Below, in pieces: positions 22,046-32,699 of a DNA stretch of 64,000 nt. The stretch is from positions 2,077,449 to 2,141,448 of the forward strand of contig CM043799.1 of NCBI GenBank assembly GCA_023974075.1, in the 5' to 3' direction. A program made the position numbers and the translations under genes. The notes under the pieces were generated by a model that made no database searches, was not told where the DNA came from, and saw only the letters and a program-made list of their open reading frames with translations. This DNA comes from Chaenocephalus aceratus. Taxonomy: Eukaryota > Chordata > Actinopteri > Perciformes > Channichthyidae. Within the stretch, counting starts at the first letter, position 1. Each line of letters opens with the position of its first letter.

Positions 22046-22158
22046 GTTTGGAGGAGCTGTGTGATGGTCTGAGGTGGCAGACAGCAGGTGTGAGGGTTCT
22101 CCTGCTGAGGAACAACCAGATCACTGCAAAAGGCATGCTCCATCTGGCCAAGGCTCTG
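22046..22158 (+). CDS. ppp1r37-like: PPP1R37-like protein, LRR exon 5
   Basis: A 113-nt exon, phase 1 in and phase 0 out, between ACTCCGCAG and CTCTG|GTGAGG. With the split Gly codon it encodes 38 residues: GLEELCDGLRWQ, then VRVLLLRNNQITAKGM and HLAKAL. It aligns without gaps to the PPP1R37 stretch GLAYICEGLKEQ...LVLWNNQLTHTGM. One LRR unit (VRVLLLRNNQI) is seen. It lies only 242 nt after exon 4. Confidence 0.9.
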
Positions 22159-22234
22159 GTGAGGAACATCACAGCTTTAGTTTGGAACAGAACCAAGGCA
22201 TGCCAACAGTCAGCATATTCTGATGGCAGGGACC

Positions 22235-23270
22235 AGGGGCCTATACTACGAAGCTGGTTCAACCTAACCTGATATGTTTGAGTTAGCCGGTTGGCCTAAT
22301 CCAAAACATACGCGCTCTCGCTAAACTGTACTACGACGCTGGTTATCAAGTGGATCGCTCAAGCCAGCCGTGTCCTATCTAGCTAGGTGCGCGTTCACAT
22401 GAAAGGGGTGGTATTTGGAGCATTCGACCAATCACAGACATGGAGAAACGCACTGACAGCGCAGCGTCTTACTTCCTGAATGAAAAGTGAACTTTAATAC
22501 TAGTCAAAAATGAAGAAGTTAAACTTTAAACATCCATGACTTAAACACTTTATCCAGGATAAAAGCCACAGAGCTGCACCTGCAAGGTGAACACAGCTGG
22601 GAACAGAACAAGTGTTTGAATGCGTACATTAACAGGTTTATGATATCACTTCCCCGTCTAAAACACGATCTGACTTTAATTACATTTGTCTCGAGTGTTT
22701 CATCAACTTGATGTGTTGCTTAAATAATACTTCTGCATCCAGTCTGTGACACTGTGAGTGTTGCACGGCCAGATACGGCTCAGCTGACTCAGATCAGGAG
22801 ATATGTGATACATTATGAAGTGATATGATGTGATATGAATGATAATGGGACACATCGACGTCTGCACTCAGTCTACTTATGTTGTGGCAGATATTTAAGT
22901 AAGCTTTCTTAACGCTAATGTTATAATAGTCAGATTGCTCTGAAGATGGAGGTGATATTCTATTAATGTTCACGTTCACACAGTCGGTGATTTTTGCCGG
23001 CCGTCTTTCTGTATTTCCTTTCTCCTGTAATATGACTTGATCGCTTTAAACTCCGCACACAAGCTCTGATTGGTCAGCAGGCGGTGCTTTCACTGAGTTG
23101 ATCTCTTAGCCTGCAACCTAACCTGGTCCCGACCAGGTTAGCCGCTAAGCATAAGTTACCATGGAGATCTAGCCTGCTAAAAAGAGAACCAGCTTCGTAG
23201 GACCGGAAAGTCGGAGTTTTCCCTGAATTTAGCCGGCTAAGCGAAAATCCTGCTTCGTAGTATACCCCCT
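22235..23270. mobile_element. Harbinger-like MITE with TATACTACGAAGC termini
   Basis: Left end AGGGGCCTATACTACGAAGC, right end GCTTCGTAGTATACCCCCT (inverse). The interior has further TACGACGCTGGTT and AGCCGGCTAA motifs. No coding capacity. A partial second copy of the family is at about 30622-31315. Target duplication is not clear, so the superfamily assignment is tentative, based on the short GC-rich termini. Confidence 0.75.
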
Positions 23271-23355
23271 GAACTGATCTTTGACATCAGAATCCTGGTC
23301 AGTCACCAAAAAGATGCACCTAAGGCTCATGCTGTGTCTCAACTTGGATACTTCC

Positions 23356-23750
23356 TGTCAGGATTCTCATGTTTTGTCACGTTTGTGGTTTTGTATGTCT
23401 GGCTATGGGTATTTTCCTCCTGGTATATTGTCTGGTCTCTTTTCCCTGTGTTTTCATGTCTGTCGTTAGTTTCCCTGGTGTGTCTAATTTCCTGATTGTT
23501 TTCACCTGTCACTCCTTGTGTGTCTCCTTTGCTCATCAGTGTCAGCCCCGCCCCTGATTGTTCCCACCTGTGTCTAGTTACCCTGTGTTTAAATTCCCCT
23601 GTCTCCCAGTGTTCAGTGTCGGTTCGTCTTGTGATTTGGCTTGTCCTCGGTGAGTGTTCTGTTCTGTCTGTGTATATATAGCCTTGGAATAAAGGAATTA
23701 TTTTTACTTTAATCTGCATTTGGGTCCTACCTGCTTCACACACCGTAACA
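23356..23750 (+). mobile_element. Solo LTR (395 bp) with 5-bp TSD CTTCC
   Basis: Begins TGTCAGGATTC, ends CACCGTAACA, with CTTCC directly repeated at 23351-23355 and 23751-23755. Near the right end there is a TATA-like TGTATATATAG (about 23669-23680) followed by AATAAA (about 23689), in the order expected for a plus-strand LTR promoter and poly(A) signal. No internal pol sequence adjoins it. The U3 is pyrimidine-rich with TGTGTCT repeats. Confidence 0.87.
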
Positions 23751-23829
23751 CTTCCTCTACTAAACTGCAATGTGGTGCACGGTGACCACTTATGCAATGT
23801 GTGAAATTTGACATGCTAGTGTCGTCTCG

Positions 23830-24700
23830 AAGGCTCAGGTGTTGTGCCTGCACAAGCAACACATCCTCACTCCCAGGTCGGCCTATGTTGACGTTATGTC
23901 AAGTCCCCTGTGTCGGCTTTTTCCAACGCAAGGGGGGGGCCCTTAGCGTACATTTTCAACTTTCCGGGATGTCCATAGGCTTCTATATAGCTCCCTAAAC
24001 GTATGTTGTAGACGACTTGAGATCGCGAGCGAATGCTACCCGCAGATCCATTCTCACAGCGTTTATCAACCTTTTTCTTACTCGATATCAAGCCACACTT
24101 ATTGTTTTTACTTCTTTATTTTAATTGAATAATGTAGGACTTTTGTTGCCGTCAGTTCTGCGGCGGGATTTGACGCTCATGGAAGCACGGCATTCGTTTG
24201 TGTCGGCTGCCCTTAAAGGCAATGTGAGCGTCCATTCTCATCGGATAACGGAGAACTGTATACCCGGAAGTAAGTATTCCCCTTACTGTCGATTGATTTT
24301 ACAGTGATATCTGCACTACTCATCGACTAAAAAACACCAGAATATCCTTGTTAATTACACAACATTGATTGGTTTAAATTGTTTGCAATGCTTTTGTATT
24401 TTTCCCCTTCGATTCGGAGAAACAAATATTTTTTCGGAGTAAAGGATGGCAGAAGACACTACACTACCCAGAATCCCCAGCTATCGTTTGGACTACACCA
24501 TGTGCTCCGTTTGACTTCACGTGATCTTCAAATTTCTCCCTGCAGAAAAAAAAACCATGGCCGAACTTCGTTTCACTTATTTATTTATTTTGGTGACGAT
24601 CCGACCTCCATGCTGCTACTCTGGTTCAAACGGCATCAACCAAACAATATGATTTATCTCCACCTCCCCAAAATAACCAAAATCTGACAGGTGTGAGATC
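23830..24700. repeat. Dispersed repeat related to the long-inverted-repeat family
   Basis: Bases 24555-24576 (CCATGGCCGAACTTCGTTTC) are the inverse of a block at 21449-21468 next to the right end of the element at 18048. The phrase AAGTAAGTATTCC (24269) also resembles 20927-20941. Boundaries are not clear and no gene is seen. Confidence 0.5.
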
Positions 24701-24752
24701 TTTTTTAGCTGTTCTGTCGTCATTTCCTGCTATCTCCTTCATAAAGTCAGTC

Positions 24753-24782
24753 AGAATGAATGAATGAATGAATGAATGAATG
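24753..24782. repeat. (GAAT)n tetranucleotide repeat
   Basis: Seven tandem GAAT units. Confidence 0.95.
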
Positions 24783-25289
24783 GGCGTTTCTTTGACTATT
24801 TATAGGCAAATATGGGCGTTACGTGAAGCACGCAAAAGCTGCACCGCATTTCGAGTCGATTGTGATTTATAAAGGGAAACCGGCGTAGGAAGTGCTGTAT
24901 GCACTTTCCTCGCCGGTACACAATGTTTGGTGAATCGGAAAATGTTGGAACATTTCTGTACCTATTTTTTGGATTTCTACTACGTAAGCAACCTTCCCAC
25001 GTGAATCCTACGCATGGCGTTATAAATGAGGCCCCAGAACAGGCATGTTTAGTACAGCTGAGATGATCAGATACCTGCTTGTCTTTTATCCCTTGAGGAA
25101 ATGAAGAGCGTTTGCCTCATCCAGACAATCCTCTCTAAAAAAGTCCCGCCTCCACATGAATCACAGTACACCCCTAATAACATGCATTCCTTCCGCCTGA
25201 TTGGCAGCATAAACTGCACCTTCCTGTCATGTGAGCGGCGATTGTGGAAGTCAAAAGGCTAGAAATTAAAGGCCTCCCATGTACTGTAG

Positions 25290-25290
<1 letters not shown>
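24783..25290. other. Intronic sequence, nothing recognised
   Basis: No open frame, splice-bounded exon or clear repeat boundary seen. Confidence 0.4.

Positions 25291-25369
<79 letters not shown>
25291..25369. repeat. (CA)n microsatellite
   Basis: A perfect run of about 39 units. Confidence 0.95.
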
Positions 25370-25371
<2 letters not shown>

Positions 25372-25892
25372 CCTCTGTCTCCTCCAGTGCTACCAAAAGA
25401 AGGAACAGTTTGATTAAATAATAGATGTTTGTTAAGGAGGGGTGCTCATGTGGTCTGCCAGTCTCGGGGTAAGTAGCTGTCCTTGCAGGCCATAATGATG
25501 ATAATTAGGCTGGTTGTGTCGAATATGAGAGCTGTTATTAACCTTTCTGCTTGGTGTGTGTGCTTTCACTCCCTGTCCCTGTGACTTGTTGTCTTTTGAA
25601 CAACTAAGACATATATGGGCCACTTGACTTCCACTTCCAACATTTGGATAATTGTGTCTAAATTCACTCGGAAATCTAAATTCTGAGGAAAATATTAACC
25701 CTTTAGCACCAAACCTAGTGCCTGATTGCGAACCAGTTTTTCGTAGTCAAGATAGTCAGATTATCTTCAGTTGCTATGCTATCATCACCCATCTAATACA
25801 GTGTAAATTCAGACTGAAATACATTCACATATGGTGATGGGAAATGTGTATTAGTGTTTGACAGTCAGACAGTGAATACTTTCAAGCGGCCG

Positions 25893-27404
25893 CTGCCATG
25901 AGTTAACAGGAGACTAAACTCTGCCGTGAGTTAACAGGAGACTAAACTCTGCCGTGAGTTAAGAGTAGACTAAACTCTGCCGTGAGTTAACGGGAGACTA
26001 AACTCTGCCGTGAGTTAAGAGTAGACTAAACTCTGCCGTGAGTTAACAGGAGACTAAACTCTGCCGTGAGTTAACGGGAGACTAAACCCTGCCGTGAGTT
26101 AAGAGTAGACTAAACTCTGCCATGAGTTAACAGGAGACTAAACTCTGCCGTGAGTTAACAGGAGACTAAACTCTGCCGTGAGTTAAGAGTAGACTAAACT
26201 CTGCCGTGAGTTAAGAGTAGACTAAACTCTGCCATGAGTTAACAGGAGACTAAACTCTGCCGTGAGTTAACAGGAGACTAAACTCTGCCGTGAGTTAACA
26301 GGAGACTAAACTCTGCCATGAGTTAACAGGAGACTAAACTCTGCCGTGAGTTAAGAGTAGACTAAACTCTGCCGTGAGTTAACGGGAGACTAAACTCTGC
26401 CGTGAGTTAACGGGAGACTAAACTCTGCCGTGAGTTAACGGGAGACTAAACTCTGCCGTGAGTTAACGGGAGACTAAACTCTGCCGTGAGTTAACGGGAG
26501 ACTAAACTCTGCCGTGAGTTAACGGGAGACTAAACTCTGCCGTGAGTTAACAGGAGACTAAACTCTGCCATGAGTTAACAGGAGACTAAACTCTGCCGTG
26601 AGTTAACAGTAGACTAAACTCTGCCGTGAGTTAAGAGTAGACTAAACTCTGCCGTGAGTTAAGAGTAGACTAAACTCTGCCGTGAGTTAAGAGTAGACTA
26701 AACTCTGCCGTGAGTTAAGAGGAGACTAAACTTTGCCGTGAGTTAACAGTAGACTAAACTCTGCCATGAGTTAACAGGAGACTAAACTCTGCCGTGAGTT
26801 AACAGGAGACTAAACTCTGCCGTGAGTTAACAGTAGACTAAACTCTGCCGTGAGTTAAGAGTAGACTAAACTCTGCCGTGAGTTAAGAGTAGACTAAACT
26901 CTGCCGTGAGTTAACGGGAGACTAAACTTTGCCGTGAGTTAAGAGTAGACTAAACTCTGCCATGAGTTAACAGGAGACTAAACTCTGCCGTGAGTTAACG
27001 GGAGACTAAACTCTGCCGTGAGTTAACAGGAGACTAAACTCTGCCGTGAGTTAAGAGTAGACTAAACTCTGCCGTGAGTTAACGGGAGACTAAACTCTGC
27101 CGTGAGTTAACGGGAGACTAAACTCTGCCGTGAGTTAACGGGAGACTAAACTCTGCCGTGAGTTAACGGGAGACTAAACTCTGCCGTGAGTTAACGGGAG
27201 ACTAAACTCTGCCGTGAGTTAACGGGAGACTAAACTCTGCCGTGAGTTAAGAGGAGACTAAACTCTGCCGTGAGTTAAGAGGAGACTAAACTCTGCCGTG
27301 AGTTAACGGGAGACTAAACTCTGCCGTGAGTTAACGGGAGACTAAACTCTGCCGTGAGTTAACGGTAGACTAAACTCTGCCGTGAGTTAACGGTAGACTA
27401 AACT
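25893..27404. repeat. 28-bp minisatellite, about 54 copies
   Basis: The unit is CTGCCGTGAGTTAACAGGAG followed by ACTAAACT (28 bp), repeated without spacers for 1.5 kb. Variant positions define types: AACAGGAG, AACGGGAG, AAGAGTAG, and CATGAG for CGTGAG. Runs of six or seven AACGGG units occur at about 26380-26550 and 27075-27235, each preceded by an AAGAGTAG unit and a CATGAG unit, suggesting a longer duplicated block. It lies in the intron between exons 5 and 6. Confidence 0.97.
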
Positions 27405-28502
27405 CCAGTGGACGAGCAGCACTGCAGCGGTCGGTAAATGTCGCTGATCCACATGAATAAACAATGAACCCCGGCACTGTGGAGCAGAGTATAAAGCTGG
27501 GAATGTGTTGTTCTCTGTAATCTGACTGCGTGCGACTGAAAGCAACACACGCGTAGATCCGATGCAGTCCCATTGTTGTTGTTTAGCTCCGAACCAAAAT
27601 AGCACGAGAGCTAGAACTAGTTTTCGGTGGAAAGGGGGTATATGTCATGCATGTGTGGTTTTTTTATCTACTTTGTGTGTTCCGCATTTTTTTTGTTTAA
27701 AGCCAGCATGTCATGTGTGAAAGCATACTGTGTTTTTGGTGCTTCACACTCGCACCCCCCTCAAACTTCTCACTCCAACCCTCCTGTGGTTTACGTTTGA
27801 CAGGCTTCAACCATGCTCCGCTCACACTCTCCACCACGCAGTCGCCTCTTTAATTGTCTGCTATCATCCCTGGTGCATATCCATTGGAGATAATCTTCCT
27901 CCCTCTCCTCCTCCCCTCTTCACCGGAGAAGCTTCTCGCCACGCGTTGGATGTGGCGGTGCCTCTGTGTGCCACAACTCAGCGAGGAAAAGGGGGGGACC
28001 CTCTCAAGTGTGTTTGTTGTCACGGCGGTGCAAATTAACTGAAAAGAAGGCGCTCTCTGGGTCTGTCTGGTGCCTTCCTGGCTTCCTTTCCGCCCCCGCG
28101 CTCCCTCGCTCCTCAGAGCAGTGACCAGAGGAGTTTAACAAGGGTGGCGAGGCGAGGGGGCCACGAGGAGTGGGTGGTGGGCTCCTCTTCAAGCTGTCGG
28201 GCAACATGGGCCTCTTGTGCCCCAGACGCCCCAGCTCTGTGCGCCAGCTAATCAACCTTCAATGCTAATGTGGCTCTGGAGAGTGGAAACAGAAGTTTTG
28301 AGCGTTTAACACGAGAGGAAACGTTCTGAGAGGGAATAATAATCACCGCATAATAACAATCGTAATAATGATTGAAACTTCTCAGCCTTCACACACTGAG
28401 TCACACACTACACACAGCTTCAGCACTCAGTGACCTACTTTACTGTCAGTACAAGTCTTCAGTTTCCACCAGGATAAGATCTGAGCTGCTGCTGTGTTTC
28501 AG
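27405..28502 (+). other. Intronic sequence before exon 6, nothing recognised
   Basis: Moderately GC-rich from 27900 to 28260. Overlapping open frames on both strands (27730-28255) have no known domain. A pyrimidine-poor acceptor at the end (GCTGTGTTTCAG) leads into exon 6. Confidence 0.45.
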
Positions 28503-28641
28503 CCGCTGCTGAGGGTCCTGCAGGTCCTGGATCTGGGCGAGAACCTCCTGGGGAACGAGGGCATGCAGGTGATCAGGGAGCCTCTGATGAACTGCTCGCT
28601 GCTGCAGCTCGGCCTGGCTCAGGCCAGCATCACATGTGAAG
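28503..28641 (+). CDS. ppp1r37-like: PPP1R37-like protein, LRR exon 6
   Basis: A 139-nt exon, phase 0 in and phase 1 out. Acceptor GTGTTTCAG, donor GTGAAG|GTATAC. It encodes PLLRVLQVLDLGENLLGNEG and continues to LLQLGLAQASITCE(G). The aligned PPP1R37 stretch reads LETLNLGHNPIGNEG and VLRLGLASTKLTCEG, so the LRR core and the G-N-E-G and T-C-E-G signatures are kept. Two LRR units are visible. Confidence 0.92.
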
Positions 28642-29320
28642 GTATACACCATGACACACATGTCTTTGCCTGTAGCACCAATCCTGTGATTATATATTGT
28701 TTTATTAGGACCATTTAAATATTGAAATGTATTTCGTTTTTTAAAATGTCATACACTATAACTATATTTAATATGCGTTTTTAAGAATAATTGGGTTGAG
28801 TTTGGTCACATTTGGTTTCATATCAAGCATATGCATGTATGATGAATTATATATATAAAAATTCAGAAAATTCTCTCCACAATTTTCCAGTTCCCAAGTT
28901 GGCATTTGTTTATATATTGTTTTGGCTCTAAAAATGCATCATTTCAACACGTAACTTGGATCGGTGTCGTTTAAACTACTGCCCTAAAATGGTGTTATCC
29001 ATGAGTAAGTCTTTACTTTGACTTTCCATAAACAACAGTATCTTATGACTCCCTGATCCGTAATGTAATCCTACCACCTCCTGTAGTGCTTTACGTATAA
29101 CTGCATTAAAGAGACTCGGCATGCTTACTATAGTATTTAAAGTGTGGTTTCAGAGACTTTAGAGGCAGAGCTGCTCAGTGCTTCTCCAGCGTCTGCATCT
29201 GAACCGTAGATTCTTTAGTTTAGTAAGTTCTAAGGAGTTAAAAGAAGCCATACCTGGTCTCACGCAGGTCATTTAGGGCAGAGAAGGTTTCAGGTCAGTC
29301 TAACATGTGTCTCTGTGAAG

Positions 29321-29487
29321 GGGCTGTGGCGCTGGCAGAGTTCCTGGCAGAGAGCCGTCAGATTCAGAGGCTGGACCTCCGTCACAATGCGCTGAAGGTT
29401 GGAGGCCTGATGGCCCTGTGTCTGGCCCTGAGGATTAACAGCTCTCTTGAGGGCCTGGATTTGGACCACCCCCCCCCACAGGAGCAG
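29321..29487 (+). CDS. ppp1r37-like: PPP1R37-like protein, LRR exon 7
   Basis: A 167-nt exon, phase 1 in and phase 0 out, acceptor CTCTGTGAAG and donor GAGCAG|GTAGGC. It encodes AVALAEFLAESRQIQRLDLR, then GGLMALCLALRINSSLEGLD and LDHPPPQEQ. This is the best conserved stretch relative to PPP1R37 (AVAVAEFIAES..., GGLMALSLALKVNHSLLRLDLD). It is the last LRR; in the family the next exon continues into an acidic, low-complexity tail. The acceptor is weak, with GTGAAG repeating the end of exon 6. The C-run (29468-29477) encodes the PPP. Confidence 0.92.
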
Positions 29488-29790
29488 GTAGGCCCACTGT
29501 TTAATGTGCTGTTTCACTGCTATGTGAGTTGTTGTCCAAACCTACATGTTAGCATTCTGCATCTTAAATCGGACACTTCCCTTCATACACTGCCAAGTTA
29601 TTACTAACAAGTGACTAAATAAGACTCCTCAATATAATCATTATCAAGCCGATCTCAGCAGCAGCAACATGACATGAGACATGAGCTCATGGCTTCATGG
29701 TTGTGGCCCCAAAGCAGGGTGGGACATCTCCGCCTCATTGTTGATGGATGCACCATGCATCCTTCCCCTGAAGCCTGCAACCTGGGTGTG
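29488..29790 (+). other. Intron after exon 7, nothing recognised
   Basis: Begins with a good GTAGGC donor. No following exon with the family's next conserved block is seen in this stretch. Confidence 0.5.
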
Positions 29791-30438
29791 ACGGCCCCTA
29801 CACACGGCGGCGTGCGTTGCCGCTTCAACGCTTCTGCCCATTCACTTTGAATGGGGTGACGTCACGATTCGCCGAACTGCATTGTGGGAGCAAAGCGTAG
29901 CTTCTCTCGCGGTGCTCGCTGCAAAAGTAGAGCAATGTTCTACTTTTGCCGCCTCGACGGAGGCGTCAGCCAATCAAATCCCTCGTATGCAAATCTGACA
30001 GTACAAGCACTAGCCAATCAAACCGCGTGTATGTTGGGAGAGCCAGATCGCAGTTATTTCCCATATGTCAAAGAATGGAGGAGAAAATGATCGTGGCGGT
30101 AGGGAATCACCCGGTACTGTATGACCAGTCCCTCTTTACATACAGGGATACAAACCGGAGGAGGCAGGCATGGGGGAGGTGGCAGAGACAGTGGGGAAAC
30201 TGGTAGGTTTTCGCTTGTTTGGGGAGTTTATATCCAGTGTACTTCGTTTGAATGGACAGCTAGCAAGCATAGACAGTATATTTAGCCAGCATGGATGTAG
30301 CATGAATGCTTTGCTTTGTATGTCCGGGGCGGGACATTCATGTGGTTGGTTGTTGGTCGTGTTGCTCGCGTTGACTCCCCAAGCTCAAGACACGCCCACC
30401 GCCAAGCGGCAACGCACGCCGCCGTGTGTAGGGGCCGT
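29791..30438. mobile_element. TIR element (648 bp) with perfect 32-bp termini
   Basis: ACGGCCCCTACACACGGCGG and twelve more bases at 29791-29822 are the exact inverse of 30407-30438. The interior (CCGAACTGCATTGTGGGAGC, CCAATCAAA blocks, GCAGAGACAGTGGGGAAACT) is shared with 60939-61400. No transposase is present and no clear target duplication is seen. Perfect termini suggest recent activity. Confidence 0.85.
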
Positions 30439-30621
30439 TACTCTAGACACCACCCTTTCATTCAACTCCCAAAACCAGTTTCAGCGTCGCAGCCAGGGGC
30501 GGCGGGTGCTGTCGGCTAGGGAAGGCTAAGCCTTCCCAAATATTTGTGTCACTGCATCCTGGTAAAATACAAATATAATGTATAATGTCTGTGTCTTTGA
30601 CATTAGTGCTGCTAGCCACCT

Positions 30622-31315
30622 GTGCCCTGTACTACGAAGCCAGTTCAACAGACCCTGGATATGTTTGAGTAACAAACTAACTAACAACAACAACAACAAA
30701 CTAACACACGAGATCTCGCTAAGCGGTCCTACGACGCTGGTTATCAACTCGGTAAATCAAGCTAGGGTTTCTTTCTCCAGCTGAGAGCGCGTTCACGTGA
30801 AAGGGGCGGGCTTAGCTACATTTGACCAATCACAAACAGGGACAAGTGTACTGACAGCGCAGCGTCATACTTCATTAATGAAAAGTCAACTAATATTAGA
30901 CAAATATGAGCTTTAAACATCCATGACTTAAACATATAATCCAGGATACAAGCCACAGAGCTGCACCTGCAAGGTGAATACAGAACTGCCACGTCTAAGA
31001 CACGAGTGGATCTGACTTTAATTACATTTGACTCAAGTGTTTCGTCAACATAATGTGTTGCTTAAAATAATACTTCTGCATACAGTCTGTGACACTGAGT
31101 GTTGCACGGCCAGATACGGCTCAGCTGACTCAGATAAGGAGATATATGATATATTATGATATTATATGATCGATGATCTGATTGATGATGTAATATGAAT
31201 GATAAGTGCGACACGTCGGCGTCTTCTCTGCATACGGCAGTTTAAACTGCATTTCCTTTATCCTGTAATATGACTTGAGAGATTTAAACTCCGCACACTG
31301 AGTTGATCTCTTTTC
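30622..31315. mobile_element. Harbinger-like MITE, partial second copy
   Basis: Shares GTACTACGAAGC, CTACGACGCTGGTTATCAA, CATGACTTAAACA and GTTGCACGGCCAGATACGGC with the element at 22235-23270, in the same order. It breaks off at GAGTTGATCTCTT, where the LINE tail starts; the matching point in the complete copy is about 23097-23108. Confidence 0.75.
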
Positions 31316-32225
31316 TATACATTACATTACATTACAGCATTTAGCTGACGCTTTTATCCAAAGCGACTTACAATAAGTACATTCAACCAGGAAGACACAA
31401 CCTTGAAGAAAACAGAATCATAAAGTACATCAGGTTTCATAGAGCCAATCAGTTCAAGTGCTACTCAACTGGCTTTAGATAAGCCAGTCCTTTATTAGTA
31501 TATAAGTGCTCTGTTAGCAGTTCTTTGTTAGTCATTCTATCGCTCGAGGTGGAGTCGAAAGAGACGAGTTTTCAGTCTGAGCTGGAAGGTGTGTAAGCTT
31601 TCTGCTGTCCTGATGTCAATGGGAGCTCGTTCCACCATCTTGGAGCCAGGATAGCAAACCCACGTGTTTTTGCTGATGGGAACTTGGGTCCCCTTCGCAG
31701 CGAGGGTGCAGCGAGCCGTTTGGCTGATGCAGAGCGGAGTGCACGTGCTGGGGTGTACAGTTTAACCATGTCCTGGATGTAGGAAGGGCCAGATCCATTC
31801 GCAGCATGGTACGCAAGTACCATCGTCTTGAAGTGGATTCTAGCAGTTACCGGAAGCCAGTGGAGGGAGCGGAGGAGCGGCGTGGTGTGGGAACATTCAG
31901 GAAGGTTGAAGACCAGACGAGCCGCTGCATTCTGGATGAGCTGCAGAGGTCGGATGGCACATGCAAGTAGACCAGCCAGGAGGGAGTTGCAGTAGTCTAG
32001 GCGTGAGATGACGAGAGCCTGGACCAGAACCTGCGTCGCTTTCTGGGTCAGCTGGGGACGTATCCTCCTGATGTTGTAAAGCGTGTATCTGCAGCAGCGG
32101 GTTGTAGCAGCGATGTTTGCAGTGAAGGACAGGTTGTTATCCAGGATCACACCCAGATTTCTTGCAGTCTGAGTCGGGGAAACAACAGAGGGGCCGATGT
32201 TGATGGTCAGGTCAAGACACCGGAG
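31316..32225 (-). mobile_element. 5'-truncated L2-like LINE (RT C-terminus plus 3' UTR)
   Basis: A 192-codon minus-strand frame (32150-31572) begins MILDNNLSFTANI and contains SRLDYCNSLLAGL, IQNAAARLVFNLP and LLRSLHWLPV, conserved blocks of the reverse transcriptase C-terminal region of L2-type fish LINEs, ending near RWWNELPL. The 3' UTR contains GCTTTTATCCAAAGCGACTTA and ends in (ATTAC)n at 31318-31336. The frame is open for its whole length, so the copy is young, but it lacks the catalytic domain and cannot move. Confidence 0.85.
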
Positions 32226-32309
32226 GCGGGCAGCGTCAGGTAAAATAAGTTATTAAGCCTTCCCAAACCTGAGCCTCACGCGCCGCCTATGGTCGCAGCC
32301 ACCCCCCAC

Positions 32310-32695
32310 CCCCCCCCCTGGACTACCTCCCCCTTGAAATCAGGATGGCTGACACTGTTCATATCTTCAAAAAAGCACTCACAACACATCTGTCGGTCAC
32401 TCAGCTAACTCCCTCTACATCTTTGTGACCAGCCTTTGTTTATTTCAGTTTTTTATCTTCTTATTTATGTTCCTTTCTGTCCCCCCCACGGCCCCTCGTC
32501 CTATTGTAAAGCGTCCTTGGGTTTATTGAAATCCAAATGATTATTATTAGCCTCTTTTAGCTTAGCTTTAACCTGTTCACCATGGCCTTGGTCGCTCCTC
32601 ATTGTCTGTTTTGTTTTGTCTGTCCACCATGTAGCGACCTTGGGTCCCGTGAAAGGCGCTTTATAAATTCCATTTATTATTATTATTATTAACGT
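32310..32695 (+). mobile_element. LINE 3' end(s) with (TTA)n tail
   Basis: Plus-strand codons near 32325-32395 read LEIRMADTVHIFKKALTTHL, a typical C-terminal block of LINE reverse transcriptase. A 3' UTR with TTGTAAAGCGTCCTTGGG follows, then a second tail phrase CGACCTTGGGTCCCGTGAAAGGCGC (32634-32658) and (ATT)n. A similar tail lies at 55385-55451. Confidence 0.65.
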
Positions 32696-32699
32696 TAGG

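Larger units (their letters stand above)
30494..32291. mobile_element. hAT-type element with 8-bp TSD, carrying nested insertions
   Basis: Left end CAGGGGCGGCGGGTG, right end CACGCGCCGCCTATG (inverse with two mismatches), flanked by GTCGCAGC at 30486-30493 and 32292-32299. Subterminal AAGCCTTCCCAAA occurs at both ends (30528 and 32252). Most of the interior is two later insertions: a Harbinger-like MITE fragment (about 30622-31315) and an L2-like LINE 3' fragment (31316-32225). Confidence 0.85.

Noticed and set aside
25893..27404. 28-bp direct repeats resembling a CRISPR array
   Set aside because: The units are contiguous with no unique spacers, and the surroundings are eukaryotic intron. 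It is a minisatellite.
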